A stretch of DNA of 64,000 nt from SAR92 clade bacterium (lineage in GTDB: Bacteria > Pseudomonadota > Gammaproteobacteria > Pseudomonadales > Porticoccaceae), in contig JACNKP010000033.1 of NCBI GenBank assembly GCA_014381985.1, forward strand, positions 1-64,000. The letters run 5' to 3'. The position numbers and the translations under genes were made by a program. This document shows positions 17,195 to 27,007 of this stretch, piece after piece. Numbering within the stretch: the first letter of the stretch is position 1; each line of letters opens with the position of its first letter. The notes under the pieces are model-generated. The model saw only the letters and a program-made list of their open reading frames with translations. It was not told the DNA's origin and ran no database searches.

Positions 17195-18544
17195 ATGACT
17201 ACAGACACCAATCAGCGCCAAATCTTTTCGGTTAGCGAACTAAATCGTTCGGTAAGGCAACTACTTGAGATGAATTTACCCCTGTTGTGGGTAGAGGGAG
17301 AAATTTCAAATTTTGCCAAGCCAGGGTCCGGTCACTGGTATCTCACCCTTAAAGATGAGCAAGCTCAAGTACGCTGTGCTATGTTTCGCAACACTAATCA
17401 GCGTGTTAATTTTAAGCCTGCTAATGGCACTCAGGTGCTTGTCCGCTGTCGCGCAGGGCTTTATGAAGGCCGAGGTGAGTACCAGTTAATCATAGAGCAC
17501 ATGGAAGAAGCTGGTTTTGGCGCACTGCAAAGGCGCTTTGATCAACTTAAAGTTCAACTTGATAGTGAGGGCTTGTTTGACCAACGGCACAAAAAAACAA
17601 TGCCGGCATCCGTCACTCAAGTAGGTATTGTTACGTCAGCAACTGGGGCCGCCATAAAAGACATACTGTCGGTATTACAGCGCCGCTTCCCCGCTATTAA
17701 AGTGAGTATTTTCCCGACCTCTGTTCAAGGTGAACAGGCGGCAGGGCAAATTATAGAGGCTATTGAGAATGCCAACCGGCATGGACACTGCGATGCCTTA
17801 ATTGTCGGTCGTGGTGGCGGGTCCTTGGAAGATTTATGGCCATTCAATGAAGAAAAAGTTGCTCGCGCGATTTTTAACAGCCATATACCGATTATCAGTG
17901 CCGTAGGACACGAGATTGATTTTACAATTGCCGATTTAGTCGCCGATCTTCGCGCGCCTACGCCATCTGCCGCGGCAGAAGTTATTAGCCCTGACGGCAA
18001 TGAGATACTTAATCAGTTCTTGGTAGTAGAGGCATTATTAGTTGAGGCTGAGGTTCGAAAAATAAATGGATTTGGACAGCAAATAGCACATCTACAAAAA
18101 AGGCTTCAACACCCAGGCCGCAAATTGCAAGAGCAATCACAACATCTTGACCACTTAGATATTCGCTTGGGCCGAGCAATGAAAAATAAGCTTCAAGAAC
18201 AACGATACCGCTCTGAGTCTTTGCGCGATAACTTGCTGCGCCAGCATCCAGGCCAAGCCATCAAGCGCCAAAAGCTTGTTGTTATTAATACCATTAAGCA
18301 ACTGGCCAAAACGGTCGGTCAGCAGGTTCATGACAAGAGAACAAAGACCGAGCAAACGATGCATTTGCTGGATACTGTCAGTCCTCTAAAAACCCTAGGG
18401 CGCGGGTATTCTGTTATCCGCGACAGTCAAGGGGCAGTCATCAAAACCATTAATGATGTTAAGCGCGGAGACAATTTAAAAGGTCAGGTCACTGATGGCG
18501 AGATATCGTTTGCCGTAACCAAAACGGCCAACACCAACCTATAG
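17195..18544 (+). CDS. xseA: Exodeoxyribonuclease VII large subunit
   Basis: 449 residues, typical length. The N-terminal OB-fold is at about residues 10-105 (FSVSELNRSVRQLLE, LPLLWVEGEISNF) and the catalytic domain at about 130-320 (IGIVTSATGAAIKDIL, IVGRGGGSLEDLWPFN, VGHEIDFTIADLVADLRAPTPSAAAE). A long coiled coil follows, and the end is LGRGYSVIRD. With the small subunit XseB, not in this window, it degrades single-stranded DNA to oligonucleotides. It diverges from guaB, as in many gammaproteobacteria. Confidence 0.97.
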   Translation: MTTDTNQRQIFSVSELNRSVRQLLEMNLPLLWVEGEISNFAKPGSGHWYLTLKDEQAQVRCAMFRNTNQRVNFKPANGTQVLVRCRAGLYEGRGEYQLIIEHMEEAGFGALQRRFDQLKVQLDSEGLFDQRHKKTMPASVTQVGIVTSATGAAIKDILSVLQRRFPAIKVSIFPTSVQGEQAAGQIIEAIENANRHGHCDALIVGRGGGSLEDLWPFNEEKVARAIFNSHIPIISAVGHEIDFTIADLVADLRAPTPSAAAEVISPDGNEILNQFLVVEALLVEAEVRKINGFGQQIAHLQKRLQHPGRKLQEQSQHLDHLDIRLGRAMKNKLQEQRYRSESLRDNLLRQHPGQAIKRQKLVVINTIKQLAKTVGQQVHDKRTKTEQTMHLLDTVSPLKTLGRGYSVIRDSQGAVIKTINDVKRGDNLKGQVTDGEISFAVTKTANTNL

Positions 18545-18561
18545 CCCGATAAGGCTAAGGG

Positions 18562-19758
18562 CTAGCCTTCTAACAGGGCTTGTTCCAAGTCTGCAACGAT
18601 GTCTGCTACAGACTCTAACCCCGCTGAAATTCGTACTAAACTGCGGCTAATGCGGTGCTCAGCTTGCTGTTCTGGCGTATAGGTGGAGTGAGTCATGCTG
18701 GCGGGATGCTGAATGAGCGTTTCAGTATCTCCAAGACTAACCGCGCGCTTGATTAATTTTAAGCGGTTCAGCATGTTAGTGGCGCCCTCAAATCCCTCTT
18801 TCAGCTCAAAGGCAATCATGCCCCCAAAACCATCCATCTGCCGGGTGGCTAAGTCGTGACCTACATCTGTTTTTAGACCCGGATAAAACACTTTTCCCAC
18901 CGCTGGGTGTTGATCTAGTAGCTGGGCGATAACGTGCGTGTTTTGACAGTGCCTCTCCATGCGCAACTGCAGCGTTTTAATACCGCGCAAAATTAAGAAC
19001 GCATTGATCGGTGAAATAACAGCACCGGTCATATCCTTTAACCCAAATAACCTAATCTGCTGAATAACTTCCGCACGCCCCACTACTGCCCCAGCGATTA
19101 AATCACCATGACCGCCAAGATACTTAGTTGCTGAATGCACTACGATATCTGCACCCATAGTTAGTGGTCGCTGCAACGCAGGAGTGCAATAGGTATTGTC
19201 GATAATCACCTGAATATCTGTATTGTGAGATTTCGTTAAAACACTAATCGCCGCAATATCAAGCACCCGCATGGACGGGTTAACCGGACTCTCAAAGTAA
19301 ACGACCTTGGTATTAGATTTTAACGCGGCGGCAAGCTCACTATGATTGGTAAAATCAGCATAGGTAACTTCTATCCCAAATTTCTTAAGACCATGCTCCA
19401 TAAAGGAGAAGGTACATCCATAGATGGTTTTATCGACTAATACGTGATCGCCAGGCGAGACAATTGTCCAAAACGTTGAGCTGATTGCGCCCATACCTGA
19501 CGCCGTTGCTAGGCCAGCTTCACCCTCTTCTAAATCCGCTAAACGTTTTTCAAGAATGTCTTGCGTCGGATTCGAGATACGACCATAAAAATGACCTGGA
19601 CTTTCACCAGAAAATCGCTCGGCACCCTGCTCCACGGAATCGAAACAAAAGGTAGATGTCATATAGATCGGAGGGTTAAGAGCGCCATGGGAGTCAGCTG
19701 AGTCATAACCGCTGTGGACAGCTCGAGTAGCGAAGGCTAGCTTGTTATTTTCGGGCAT
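18562..19758 (-). CDS. megL: Methionine gamma-lyase
   Basis: 398 residues of the Cys/Met-metabolism PLP family. The PLP lysine is K212 (SATKYLGGHGD). Y113 and C115 in the motif IYGCTFSFMEHGLKKFG match the substrate-recognition Tyr and Cys of methionine gamma-lyase, and Cys at this position separates these enzymes from cystathionine synthases and lyases. The C-terminus has AVSLGDTETLIQHPASMTHS. It splits methionine to methanethiol, ammonia and 2-oxobutyrate. The divergent Lrp-type gene at 19893 is its likely regulator, as in the Pseudomonas mdeA-mdeR pair. Cystathionine gamma-lyase-like activity is the main alternative. Confidence 0.9.
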   Translation of the reverse strand: MPENNKLAFATRAVHSGYDSADSHGALNPPIYMTSTFCFDSVEQGAERFSGESPGHFYGRISNPTQDILEKRLADLEEGEAGLATASGMGAISSTFWTIVSPGDHVLVDKTIYGCTFSFMEHGLKKFGIEVTYADFTNHSELAAALKSNTKVVYFESPVNPSMRVLDIAAISVLTKSHNTDIQVIIDNTYCTPALQRPLTMGADIVVHSATKYLGGHGDLIAGAVVGRAEVIQQIRLFGLKDMTGAVISPINAFLILRGIKTLQLRMERHCQNTHVIAQLLDQHPAVGKVFYPGLKTDVGHDLATRQMDGFGGMIAFELKEGFEGATNMLNRLKLIKRAVSLGDTETLIQHPASMTHSTYTPEQQAEHRISRSLVRISAGLESVADIVADLEQALLEG

Positions 19759-19892
19759 ATTGATCGGCTCTCTAAATCACTTGAATATAATGCATATTAA
19801 ACCTAATAATTGGGCTATTTCTCCTTTTTAAAGTTGATATTGAACTTAATAATGGCTATATTCACTAAATTATAGTTATTTAAAGGATAATA

Positions 19893-20375
19893 ATGCCAAC
19901 ACCAAAACTTGATCGTATTGACCGACGTATTCTTGAGGAAATTCAAGCCGACGGGAGCATTAGCAATCTAGAACTTTCTGAACGAATAGGACTATCCCCC
20001 TCTCCCTGTGCCCGTCGAATCAAAATTCTCCAAGAGACAGGCATTATCAATCGACAGATAACATTACTGGATCAAGACAAGCTTGGACTGCCAATCAGCA
20101 TCTATGTAATGGTTTGCTTAGAAAATCAGGAATCTGAGCGATTGGAGAATTTCGACCGAAATGTGAGCGCATGGCCTGAGGTGTTGGAATGCTCATTAAT
20201 CACTGGAAGTGACGCCGATTACCTGCTTAAAGTGGTCATGCCCGATATGGATTATTACCAACGTTTTTTACTTAAAAAGCTGAATCGCATTGATGGGATT
20301 AGAAGCATTAAGACTAGCTTTGTGCTGCGCAAAATTGTTCAGCGGACTGAGCTACCACTTGATCATATAAAATAA
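19893..20375 (+). CDS. Lrp/AsnC-family regulator (MdeR-like)
   Basis: 160 residues. The N-terminal winged helix (LDRIDRRILEEIQADGSISN, LSPSPCARRIKIL) and the C-terminal RAM effector domain (VLECSLITGSDADYLLKVVM) are complete. It diverges from megL over a 134-bp AT-rich region, the usual site for Lrp-type binding, and probably responds to methionine or another amino acid. Its end lies 12 bp from the convergent der stop. Confidence 0.93.
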   Translation: MPTPKLDRIDRRILEEIQADGSISNLELSERIGLSPSPCARRIKILQETGIINRQITLLDQDKLGLPISIYVMVCLENQESERLENFDRNVSAWPEVLECSLITGSDADYLLKVVMPDMDYYQRFLLKKLNRIDGIRSIKTSFVLRKIVQRTELPLDHIK

Positions 20376-20387
20376 TAAAGCGTACAG

Positions 20388-21776
20388 TTAGTCGTTTCTT
20401 TTGCTGTATTTAACAACCTTTTTACGCTTAGACACCGGCTTTTCGCCCGCCTTTGCCTTACTGCTATAGGGATTGGCGCCCGTGCGATACTCCACGCGCA
20501 CAGGTGTGCCATGCAAACCTAATTCGCGACGAAATATTTTCTCAAGATAGCGCGTGTACTGCGCAGGAACCGAATCAGTTTGATTGCCGTGGATGATAAT
20601 CACCGGTGGATTACGACCTCCAGCATGAGCAAACCGCAATTTAACCCGACGACCATGGACCATCGGCGGCTGATGCTCTTCCACTGCACCTTCGAGCACT
20701 TTAGTGAGACGAGATGCACTTAACGTGTCTGTAGCTGCAGCATAGGCTGCACCAATGGAGTCGTAGAGATTACCGACGCCAGTGCCGTGCAAAGCAGAAA
20801 TAAAGTGTACATCAGCAAAATCAGCAAATTGCAATCGACGTTTAATCTCAACTTTAATATGCTCACGTTTGTCTGGGTCAAGTCCGTCCCACTTGTTGAT
20901 CCCAAGAACTAACCCGCGCCCAGCATCAATAACAGAGCCCATTAAGTGTAAGTCTTGGTCAACCAAGCCTTCATGAGCATCCACCATCAATACCACAACG
21001 TTAGCATCATCAATAGCCTGCAACGTCTTCACAATAGAAAATTTCTCAATCGCCAGCTTTACATTTTTTCGCTTACGAATTCCTGCTGTATCTATAAGCG
21101 TGTACGTTTGGCCGTGGCGTTCATAATCGATATAGATGCTGTCTCGCGTCGTTCCTGGCTCATCGAACACAACCACTCGATCTTCACCCAAGAGGCGATT
21201 GACCAACGTTGACTTGCCTACATTTGGCCGACCAACAACACCTATCTTAATGCTATTTGAGCCATCAGGCTGGGGTTCAACATACTCTGGATAAGGTTCT
21301 AAAACCTCTTCCATCATTGATCGTACTCCACGCCCATGAGTTGCCGTCGTTGGGAACATTCCAGCAAAACCCATCTCATAAAAGTCAGCCAAGGCCACCG
21401 CAGGGTCGAGTCCGTCTATTTTATTGGCAACCAAGTAAACCAAGCGGTTTTTACGTCGTAACTTGTCAGCGATCATATAGTCAGCGGCGGTAACACCGGA
21501 ACGACAGTCGACTATGAACAAAACAATGTCAGCCTCATCCATTGCTAAGAGGGACTGATCTGCCATCTCAGCGTCAATGCCTTCTTCTTCTCCGCTGATC
21601 CCACCGGTATCAATAACCATAAAGCGACGATCAAACATCTCTCCATCGCCATATTTACGATCACGGGTTAAGCCAGAATAGTTGGCCACAAGCGCGTCTC
21701 GACTTCGGGTGAGTCGATTGAATAGAGTAGATTTGCCTACATTAGGCCGGCCCACTAGGGCTATAACAGGAATCAT
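20388..21776 (-). CDS. der: GTPase Der (EngA), 50S ribosome assembly
   Basis: 462 residues with two consecutive GTPase domains: GRPNVGKSTLFNRL near residue 8 with VANKIDGLD, and GRPNVGKSTLVNRL near residue 182 with GINKWDGLD. A KH-like C-terminal domain (VHGRRVKLRFAHAGGRNPPVIIIHGN) and a basic tail of Lys and Arg follow. It acts in maturation of the large ribosomal subunit. It is last in the pilW-to-der series on the minus strand, after bamB. A terminator hairpin ends only five bases before its ATG and no Shine-Dalgarno is evident. Confidence 0.98.
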   Translation of the reverse strand: MIPVIALVGRPNVGKSTLFNRLTRSRDALVANYSGLTRDRKYGDGEMFDRRFMVIDTGGISGEEEGIDAEMADQSLLAMDEADIVLFIVDCRSGVTAADYMIADKLRRKNRLVYLVANKIDGLDPAVALADFYEMGFAGMFPTTATHGRGVRSMMEEVLEPYPEYVEPQPDGSNSIKIGVVGRPNVGKSTLVNRLLGEDRVVVFDEPGTTRDSIYIDYERHGQTYTLIDTAGIRKRKNVKLAIEKFSIVKTLQAIDDANVVVLMVDAHEGLVDQDLHLMGSVIDAGRGLVLGINKWDGLDPDKREHIKVEIKRRLQFADFADVHFISALHGTGVGNLYDSIGAAYAAATDTLSASRLTKVLEGAVEEHQPPMVHGRRVKLRFAHAGGRNPPVIIIHGNQTDSVPAQYTRYLEKIFRRELGLHGTPVRVEYRTGANPYSSKAKAGEKPVSKRKKVVKYSKRND

Positions 21777-21781
21777 GGAAT

Positions 21782-21812
21782 AAAAAATGCCGCAGGTTTC
21801 AACTGCGGCATT
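21782..21812 (-). terminator. Rho-independent terminator or attenuator between bamB and der
   Basis: A perfect 10-bp stem AATGCCGCAG / CTGCGGCATT with a 7-base loop is followed on the minus strand by six T. It ends about five bases before the der start codon, so der must depend on read-through or on a transcript that includes this hairpin. Confidence 0.85.
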
Positions 21813-21837
21813 CTACGTTAATTAAGGATAGTTTTCG

Positions 21838-22983
21838 CTACTGAATTTTATAAGCGCTAATCTTGCCATTGTTAGATTGAATAATAAGAGATTCACCCAC
21901 ACTCAACATAGGTGTACTAACACCGCTGCCATCTATTTTTTCTCGACCAACGAATCGTCCGTCCGATGGGTCTAGTAGATGCAAATAGCCCTCAGCGTCT
22001 GCCGTAGCAATGGTGCCAGACAATTTAACAGGCCCAGTTAAACGACGTAAAAACAACTGATCATTGGACCAAACCGACTGCCCGTTACCTGCTTGAAAAG
22101 CCTGTACCGAATCCTCGGCTCCAGTCACATAAATCTGACCATCACCGTAGGCAGGGGCATGATGAGAGGAGCTGTCCTGAGACCAGAGGCTTCTTCCCGT
22201 GCCACGGCTTACTGCTCCGACACGACCTTGATAGGTCACAGAGTAAATAACATCTCCAACCAAAAGAGGCTCACCGTCGATATCGACCATGCGTTCGAGC
22301 TCTGTTCGACCTGTTGGCAAAGCCAATCGTGTCTCCCAAATAACCGACCCATTGTCGGGACTGAAAGCAATTAATTTACCTGAATCAAACCCAGACAAAA
22401 CCATATTATTAGTCACTATAGATTCGCTCGTCCCACGCACACTCAAAATAGGGGCATCGCCATCGTGCTGCCAGATTTCTTCACCCGTCTTGGCATCCAG
22501 GGCAGCTATTTTATTATCGATACTATGGACTACAACAATTTCACCATTCGATTTAGGGCTTGATAGTACCTCTGAACTGACCTGGCTAGTCCACAAGACA
22601 GCACCATCTTTCGCATCTAAGGTGAAGACCTCACCTTCGACGGTTCCTACCATGACCAATCCAGCTCCGTAACCGACTCCACCAGTGACCGGAACATCCA
22701 ACTGAGCCTGCCAGCGCACATTACCAGTACCAACATCTAGTGCGGTAATTTGACCTTCATAGTCTGCGGCAAAAACTGTGTCGCCGTTAGCCGTTGGCCG
22801 CAAGCTAATCAAGTAATTTTTAGCACCAGATCCCACGTTAACCGACCATTGACGAACGACGGATACTTCCTCTTGAAAATCAACCAGCTCTGCGGGTTCA
22901 ATTGCAGCGTCATCGTCGTCACCGCCGAACCAGCTACAGCCCGAAACGAGTAATACGCAAAGCAAAAGACTCAGCTTTTTCAT
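21838..22983 (-). CDS. bamB: Outer membrane protein assembly factor BamB
   Basis: 381 residues. A lipoprotein signal ends with LLVSGC, so the mature protein is anchored by lipid at Cys16. The rest is an eight-bladed PQQ-like beta-propeller (GNVRWQAQLDVPVTGG, DGAVLWTSQV, GEEIWQHDGD, GSVIWETRL, GRSLWSQDSS). It belongs to the Bam complex that inserts outer-membrane beta-barrels. Its ATG overlaps the stop of the yfgM-like gene (ATGA), the usual arrangement. Confidence 0.97.
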   Translation of the reverse strand: MKKLSLLLCVLLVSGCSWFGGDDDDAAIEPAELVDFQEEVSVVRQWSVNVGSGAKNYLISLRPTANGDTVFAADYEGQITALDVGTGNVRWQAQLDVPVTGGVGYGAGLVMVGTVEGEVFTLDAKDGAVLWTSQVSSEVLSSPKSNGEIVVVHSIDNKIAALDAKTGEEIWQHDGDAPILSVRGTSESIVTNNMVLSGFDSGKLIAFSPDNGSVIWETRLALPTGRTELERMVDIDGEPLLVGDVIYSVTYQGRVGAVSRGTGRSLWSQDSSSHHAPAYGDGQIYVTGAEDSVQAFQAGNGQSVWSNDQLFLRRLTGPVKLSGTIATADAEGYLHLLDPSDGRFVGREKIDGSGVSTPMLSVGESLIIQSNNGKISAYKIQ

Positions 22984-23675
22984 TGGCTATCTCCGATCTC
23001 GGTCTCAGGCACCACCGCAGGGGGCACCTGCCCTATTTTAAGCTCCAATATATTACGAGTAATGGGATCATTGGACTCATTAGATGCAATTGCCGCGTCA
23101 TAAGCAGTATAAGCCGCCTCTGCGTTATCTAACTGCAGGTAAAAGTCCCCTTTAGCTTCTTCATAAGCCGACTTATGGGTAGCGGAATCTATTCCCTGGA
23201 CCATTTCTAATGCGAGGTCAACGTTACCTCGAGCGGCCTCCACGCGAGCTAATCTAAGCCGAACAATCATTTCTGTGGCGGGTTCAGGGTTATTATCCAG
23301 TGACCATTGCAATTCAGCAGCAGCAGCATCTAAATCATTACCTTCCACAGCTACTTTTGCCTTGAGCATTGCGGCAAAATGAGCATAGCCCGTTCCAGCA
23401 TGATTATTTTTTAATTGGTCTGCATCCTCATTAATCGCTTTTTGTTGCGAGGGATCCAAATTTTCGCCTGGCGCTTGATTAGCAACAATATCCATACTGT
23501 TTTGCCAAATGCCCGAGGCTATTTCTGCTTGAAGCTGTTTGTTTTGATCCCAAGATTGGTATGAGAAATACCCACCCACAATCAACACAATTGACACAAG
23601 AGTCTTAACGCCATTTTCTGCCCACCATGCTTTTAGTGCTTCAATTTGTTCTTCTTCAGTAAGGTGATCTGCCAC
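22980..23675 (-). CDS. yfgM: YfgM-like ancillary SecYEG translocon subunit
   Basis: 231 residues. A conserved N-terminus (HLTEEEQIEALKAWWAENG) leads to one transmembrane helix at about residues 22-41, and the periplasmic part holds TPR-like helices (AAAAELQWSLDNNPEP, LALEMVQGIDSATHK). YfgM binds the Sec translocon and periplasmic chaperones in E. coli. Position between hisS and bamB, with overlap to bamB, supports the call. Confidence 0.92.
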   Translation of the reverse strand: MADHLTEEEQIEALKAWWAENGVKTLVSIVLIVGGYFSYQSWDQNKQLQAEIASGIWQNSMDIVANQAPGENLDPSQQKAINEDADQLKNNHAGTGYAHFAAMLKAKVAVEGNDLDAAAAELQWSLDNNPEPATEMIVRLRLARVEAARGNVDLALEMVQGIDSATHKSAYEEAKGDFYLQLDNAEAAYTAYDAAIASNESNDPITRNILELKIGQVPPAVVPETEIGDSQ

Positions 23676-23684
23676 GCGTTTGCC

Positions 23685-24959
23685 TCAATTGGTAAAAAAA
23701 TCATTAAGTAAAGTTGCCAAGCTATCTTGGACAACCGTTTCTTGTATATGTTCTTGCCGAAGGTACTTGACCCCAACAGTAGATGAGCTAACCTCTTGCT
23801 CACCTAAAATAAGCGCCACAGCGGCGCCACTTTTATCCGCTTTCTTAATTTGCGACTTAAAGCTGCCACCACCACAATGACTCTCAATACGTAGACTAGG
23901 GCAATCATTTCGTAAATTATCAGCCAGTACGGCTGCAGCATTACTTACATCTCCAACCGCCAGCAAGTAAATATCAACGGTTTGGGCGACACTATCAGGG
24001 ACAACCTTTAATTCGTCAAGTAACAGTACTAATCGTTCGATACCCATGGCAAAACCGACCCCAGGGCAAGGCTTCCCGCCAAGTTGTTCAACCAACCCGT
24101 CATAGCGCCCTCCCGCACAGATCGTACCTTGGGCTCCAAGGCTATCGGTAACCCACTCGAACACGGTTTTTGAATAATAATCCAACCCTCGAACCAACCG
24201 CGGGTTAATTTCATAGCTAACTTTAGCAGCGTCTAAGATGCCGCAAAGTTGTTCAAAGTGTTGCCTTGAATCATCATCAATAAAGTCATTAAGTTGAGGC
24301 GCACCATCGACAATTTTCTGCACCTCTGGATTCTTACTATCCAGTATGCGCATAGGGTTGGTATCCAGACGCCGTTGACTGTCTTCATCTAAATCATCAC
24401 GATGGATCATTAAATAACTTACTAATTTGTCACGATAATGTGCTCTGTCAGTTGATGTGCCTAACGAATTAATCTGAAGTTTGACTACACTATCAATCTT
24501 TAACGTTTTCCATAAATTAGCCGTCAATAGTAGCAATTCAGCATCAATATCTGGCCCATTTAACCCGAAAGCCTCTACGCCAATTTGATGAAACTGCCGT
24601 TGTCGTCCTTTTTGTGGTCGTTCATGACGGAACATCGGTCCGGAATACCATAATCGCTGCGTTTGATTGTGCAAAAGACCATGCTCCGTACAGGCTCGAA
24701 CGCACCCTGCAGTGCCTTCAGGGCGCAAGCTGAGCTGGTCGCCATTACGGTCTTCAAAGCTATACATCTCTTTTTCGACGATATCTGTGGCTTCGCCTAC
24801 AGAACGCTTAAATAATTCTGTTTGTTCGAGGATGGGAAAACGAATTTCTTGATAGCTATAACGGGACAAAACATCGGCGACTGTCTTTTCAAGATACTGC
24901 CAAATTTTGGAGTTGCCTGGGAGAAGGTCGTGCATGCCGCGCAAAGATTGTATTTTCAT
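23685..24959 (-). CDS. hisS: Histidyl-tRNA synthetase
   Basis: 424 residues, class II. Motif 1 around [18 protein letters not shown], motif 2 [21 protein letters not shown], the histidine-specific [15 protein letters not shown], and motif 3 [15 protein letters not shown] are all present, as is the C-terminal anticodon-binding domain. It charges tRNA-His. It sits between ispG (13 bp upstream) and yfgM (10 bp downstream), probably in one operon. Confidence 0.98.
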   Translation of the reverse strand: MKIQSLRGMHDLLPGNSKIWQYLEKTVADVLSRYSYQEIRFPILEQTELFKRSVGEATDIVEKEMYSFEDRNGDQLSLRPEGTAGCVRACTEHGLLHNQTQRLWYSGPMFRHERPQKGRQRQFHQIGVEAFGLNGPDIDAELLLLTANLWKTLKIDSVVKLQINSLGTSTDRAHYRDKLVSYLMIHRDDLDEDSQRRLDTNPMRILDSKNPEVQKIVDGAPQLNDFIDDDSRQHFEQLCGILDAAKVSYEINPRLVRGLDYYSKTVFEWVTDSLGAQGTICAGGRYDGLVEQLGGKPCPGVGFAMGIERLVLLLDELKVVPDSVAQTVDIYLLAVGDVSNAAAVLADNLRNDCPSLRIESHCGGGSFKSQIKKADKSGAAVALILGEQEVSSSTVGVKYLRQEHIQETVVQDSLATLLNDFFTN

Positions 24960-24972
24960 GACGAGTCTCCTT

Positions 24973-26100
24973 TTAACCTCTGGCGATTATTTGCTCAGCA
25001 GCCAAAGCCAACTGAGCCTCTTTAGCTGCAGCTTTAGCCCGAATTTCTGCTTCTAACTGATCAACCAAATTGTCTTGGCTGATTTTGTGGTCAGGCACAC
25101 CGTCAAGATACACTAAATTAGCTGGCGAGCCGCCCGTTAAACCAAAGTCAGACGCCTTGGCCTCGCCCGGACCGTTCACAATACAGCCAATAATTGATAC
25201 GTCCATCGGCACATCAATATCTTCTAATCTATTTTCCAACTCATTGACCGTGCTGATAACGTCAAAATTCTGACGGGAACAACTGGGGCAAGCAATAAAA
25301 TTAATGCCTTTGGATCGGAGTCTTAAACTTCGCAACATCGACCAAGCAACTTTGACCTCCTCTTCGGGTTCAGCGGCCAGCGATATTCTTACAGTGTCGC
25401 CTATTCCGTCCAACAACAACGCTCCAAGTCCGATGGCTGACTTAACCGTGCCAGCACGCAGCCCCCCAGCCTCAGTGATGCCCAGGTGAAGAGGTTGCTC
25501 GATACGTGTAGCAAGATCACGATAAGCCGCTTGAGCCATAAAGATATCAGATGCCTTGACGCTTACTTTGAAATTCTGGAAATCGTACTTATCTAAAAGC
25601 TCGACATTACGCATAGCTGACTCGACCATGGCCTCTGCCGTTGGTTCAGCGTACTTGCGGAGCAAGTCTTTACCCAAAGATCCTGCGTTAACGCCAATTC
25701 GGATTGGTATATTGAGGTCTTTTGCTTTGGCAATAACCTCCCTCAAGCGATCTTCCCTGCTTATATTACCGGGGTTAATGCGCAGACAATCAACACCTAA
25801 GTCGGCAACACGAAGTGCAATTTTATGGTCAAAATGAATATCGGCCACTAGAGGAACGCTTACTCGCTTTCTTATCTCACCAAAGGCATCAGCTTCTTCT
25901 ATCGTAGGAACAGAAACTCGCACTATATCCGCGCCAGCTTTATGAATACGTTCTATTTGGGCTACCGTAGCCTCTACATCTGAAGTTAAAGTGTTAGTCA
26001 TACTCTGGACAGAAATAGGCGCATCACCGCCGATAGGTACGTTACCGACCATAATCTGTCGCGACTTGCGCCGCACGATAGATGTTTCACTAAAACTCAA
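24973..26100 (-). CDS. ispG: 4-hydroxy-3-methylbut-2-enyl diphosphate synthase
   Basis: 375 residues, bacterial two-domain type. The TIM-barrel part starts [23 protein letters not shown]-like, and the [4Fe-4S] ligands are in [12 protein letters not shown] and [13 protein letters not shown]. It makes HMBPP in the non-mevalonate isoprenoid pathway and depends on iron-sulfur cluster supply from the isc genes farther along. It is directly downstream of pilW; the rodZ gene that often separates these two is absent. Confidence 0.97.
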   Translation of the reverse strand: MSFSETSIVRRKSRQIMVGNVPIGGDAPISVQSMTNTLTSDVEATVAQIERIHKAGADIVRVSVPTIEEADAFGEIRKRVSVPLVADIHFDHKIALRVADLGVDCLRINPGNISREDRLREVIAKAKDLNIPIRIGVNAGSLGKDLLRKYAEPTAEAMVESAMRNVELLDKYDFQNFKVSVKASDIFMAQAAYRDLATRIEQPLHLGITEAGGLRAGTVKSAIGLGALLLDGIGDTVRISLAAEPEEEVKVAWSMLRSLRLRSKGINFIACPSCSRQNFDVISTVNELENRLEDIDVPMDVSIIGCIVNGPGEAKASDFGLTGGSPANLVYLDGVPDHKISQDNLVDQLEAEIRAKAAAKEAQLALAAEQIIARG

Positions 26101-26143
26101 ATTTTACTCGCTTTTCGCTCCGCAATGGAGCCAACATTTTAAA

Positions 26144-26932
26144 CTAGTATTGCAACGACGTCTCATACTCCGCAGCTTCTTTCGAATCGGGATACAGTTT
26201 TTTGAGCTTTTCTCCCTGTATTCTAGCCAACGCATACTGATTAAGATCAGCCTCCAGTTGAATCGACAACCAAAGATTTTCCGCTGTTACTCCAGCCAAC
26301 CCAATATGCTCCTGAAGCTTTTGCCTCGTTAACACATGATTTTTCTGCCCCATATATATTTTAGCAGCCTCAATATAGGGTAGACGAAATAATGGGGCCA
26401 GCTCAGACGCCCGAATAAAGAATAGCAGCGCGTTGTCTGGATTTTCACGCTTATTCTCCAATAACCCAACAATGTAAAATGCCTGAGGGCGACGCTGATA
26501 ATTAAGATCTTCTGTGACAATCAACATCTGATCTAGCGCGTCGTTGAAGCGATCCTGATTGAACAAAAACGATGCGAAATTATACCTAGCAGTCGTATTT
26601 TCTTTATCGCTACCTAACGCTTTGCGATAATATTCTTCAGACAGATCCAACTCTAACTCAATCTGGTAGAGCAGAGCATACCCATTATGCAACTGTGACT
26701 GAGCTACTTTATCTGTGTTGCTTAAATACTTCTCGGCTTTACCTAAATGAACCCGAGCTAAATCTCGGTTATTCATACCGATATACTGCATCGCTAAGTT
26801 AAGGTGCTGCTCATAAGCATCACTTTTGTTAACTGTCACCTTGGTCATACTAGTCGAAGAAACGCATCCCAATAAAAACAGAGCCGCTAATAAAAAAGTG
26901 GCTATAGAGCCCATTCTTGATACACGTTTCAT
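26144..26932 (-). CDS. pilW: Type IV pilus biogenesis/stability lipoprotein PilW (PilF)
   Basis: 262 residues. The signal peptide ends with LFLLGC (lipobox, Cys at about residue 23). Six TPR-like helices follow (HLNLAMQYIGMNNRDLARVHLGKAEKYL, EEYYRKALGSDKENTTARYNFASFL). It is the outer-membrane pilotin for the PilQ secretin. Gene order with rlmN and ndk upstream is that of pseudomonads. No other pilus gene lies in this window. Confidence 0.93.
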   Translation of the reverse strand: MKRVSRMGSIATFLLAALFLLGCVSSTSMTKVTVNKSDAYEQHLNLAMQYIGMNNRDLARVHLGKAEKYLSNTDKVAQSQLHNGYALLYQIELELDLSEEYYRKALGSDKENTTARYNFASFLFNQDRFNDALDQMLIVTEDLNYQRRPQAFYIVGLLENKRENPDNALLFFIRASELAPLFRLPYIEAAKIYMGQKNHVLTRQKLQEHIGLAGVTAENLWLSIQLEADLNQYALARIQGEKLKKLYPDSKEAAEYETSLQY

Positions 26933-27007
26933 ACTTTATAATTCCCTTTGAAATATCATCCTTTATCTTGCTAAAGCAACCAAGAGAAGCACATCTGCTC
27001 CTCAACG

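Noticed and set aside
18545-18575. TAGCC/GGCTA repeats between convergent xseA and megL
   Set aside because: Several alternative short stems are possible and there is no T run. It may stop transcription, but I cannot support it.
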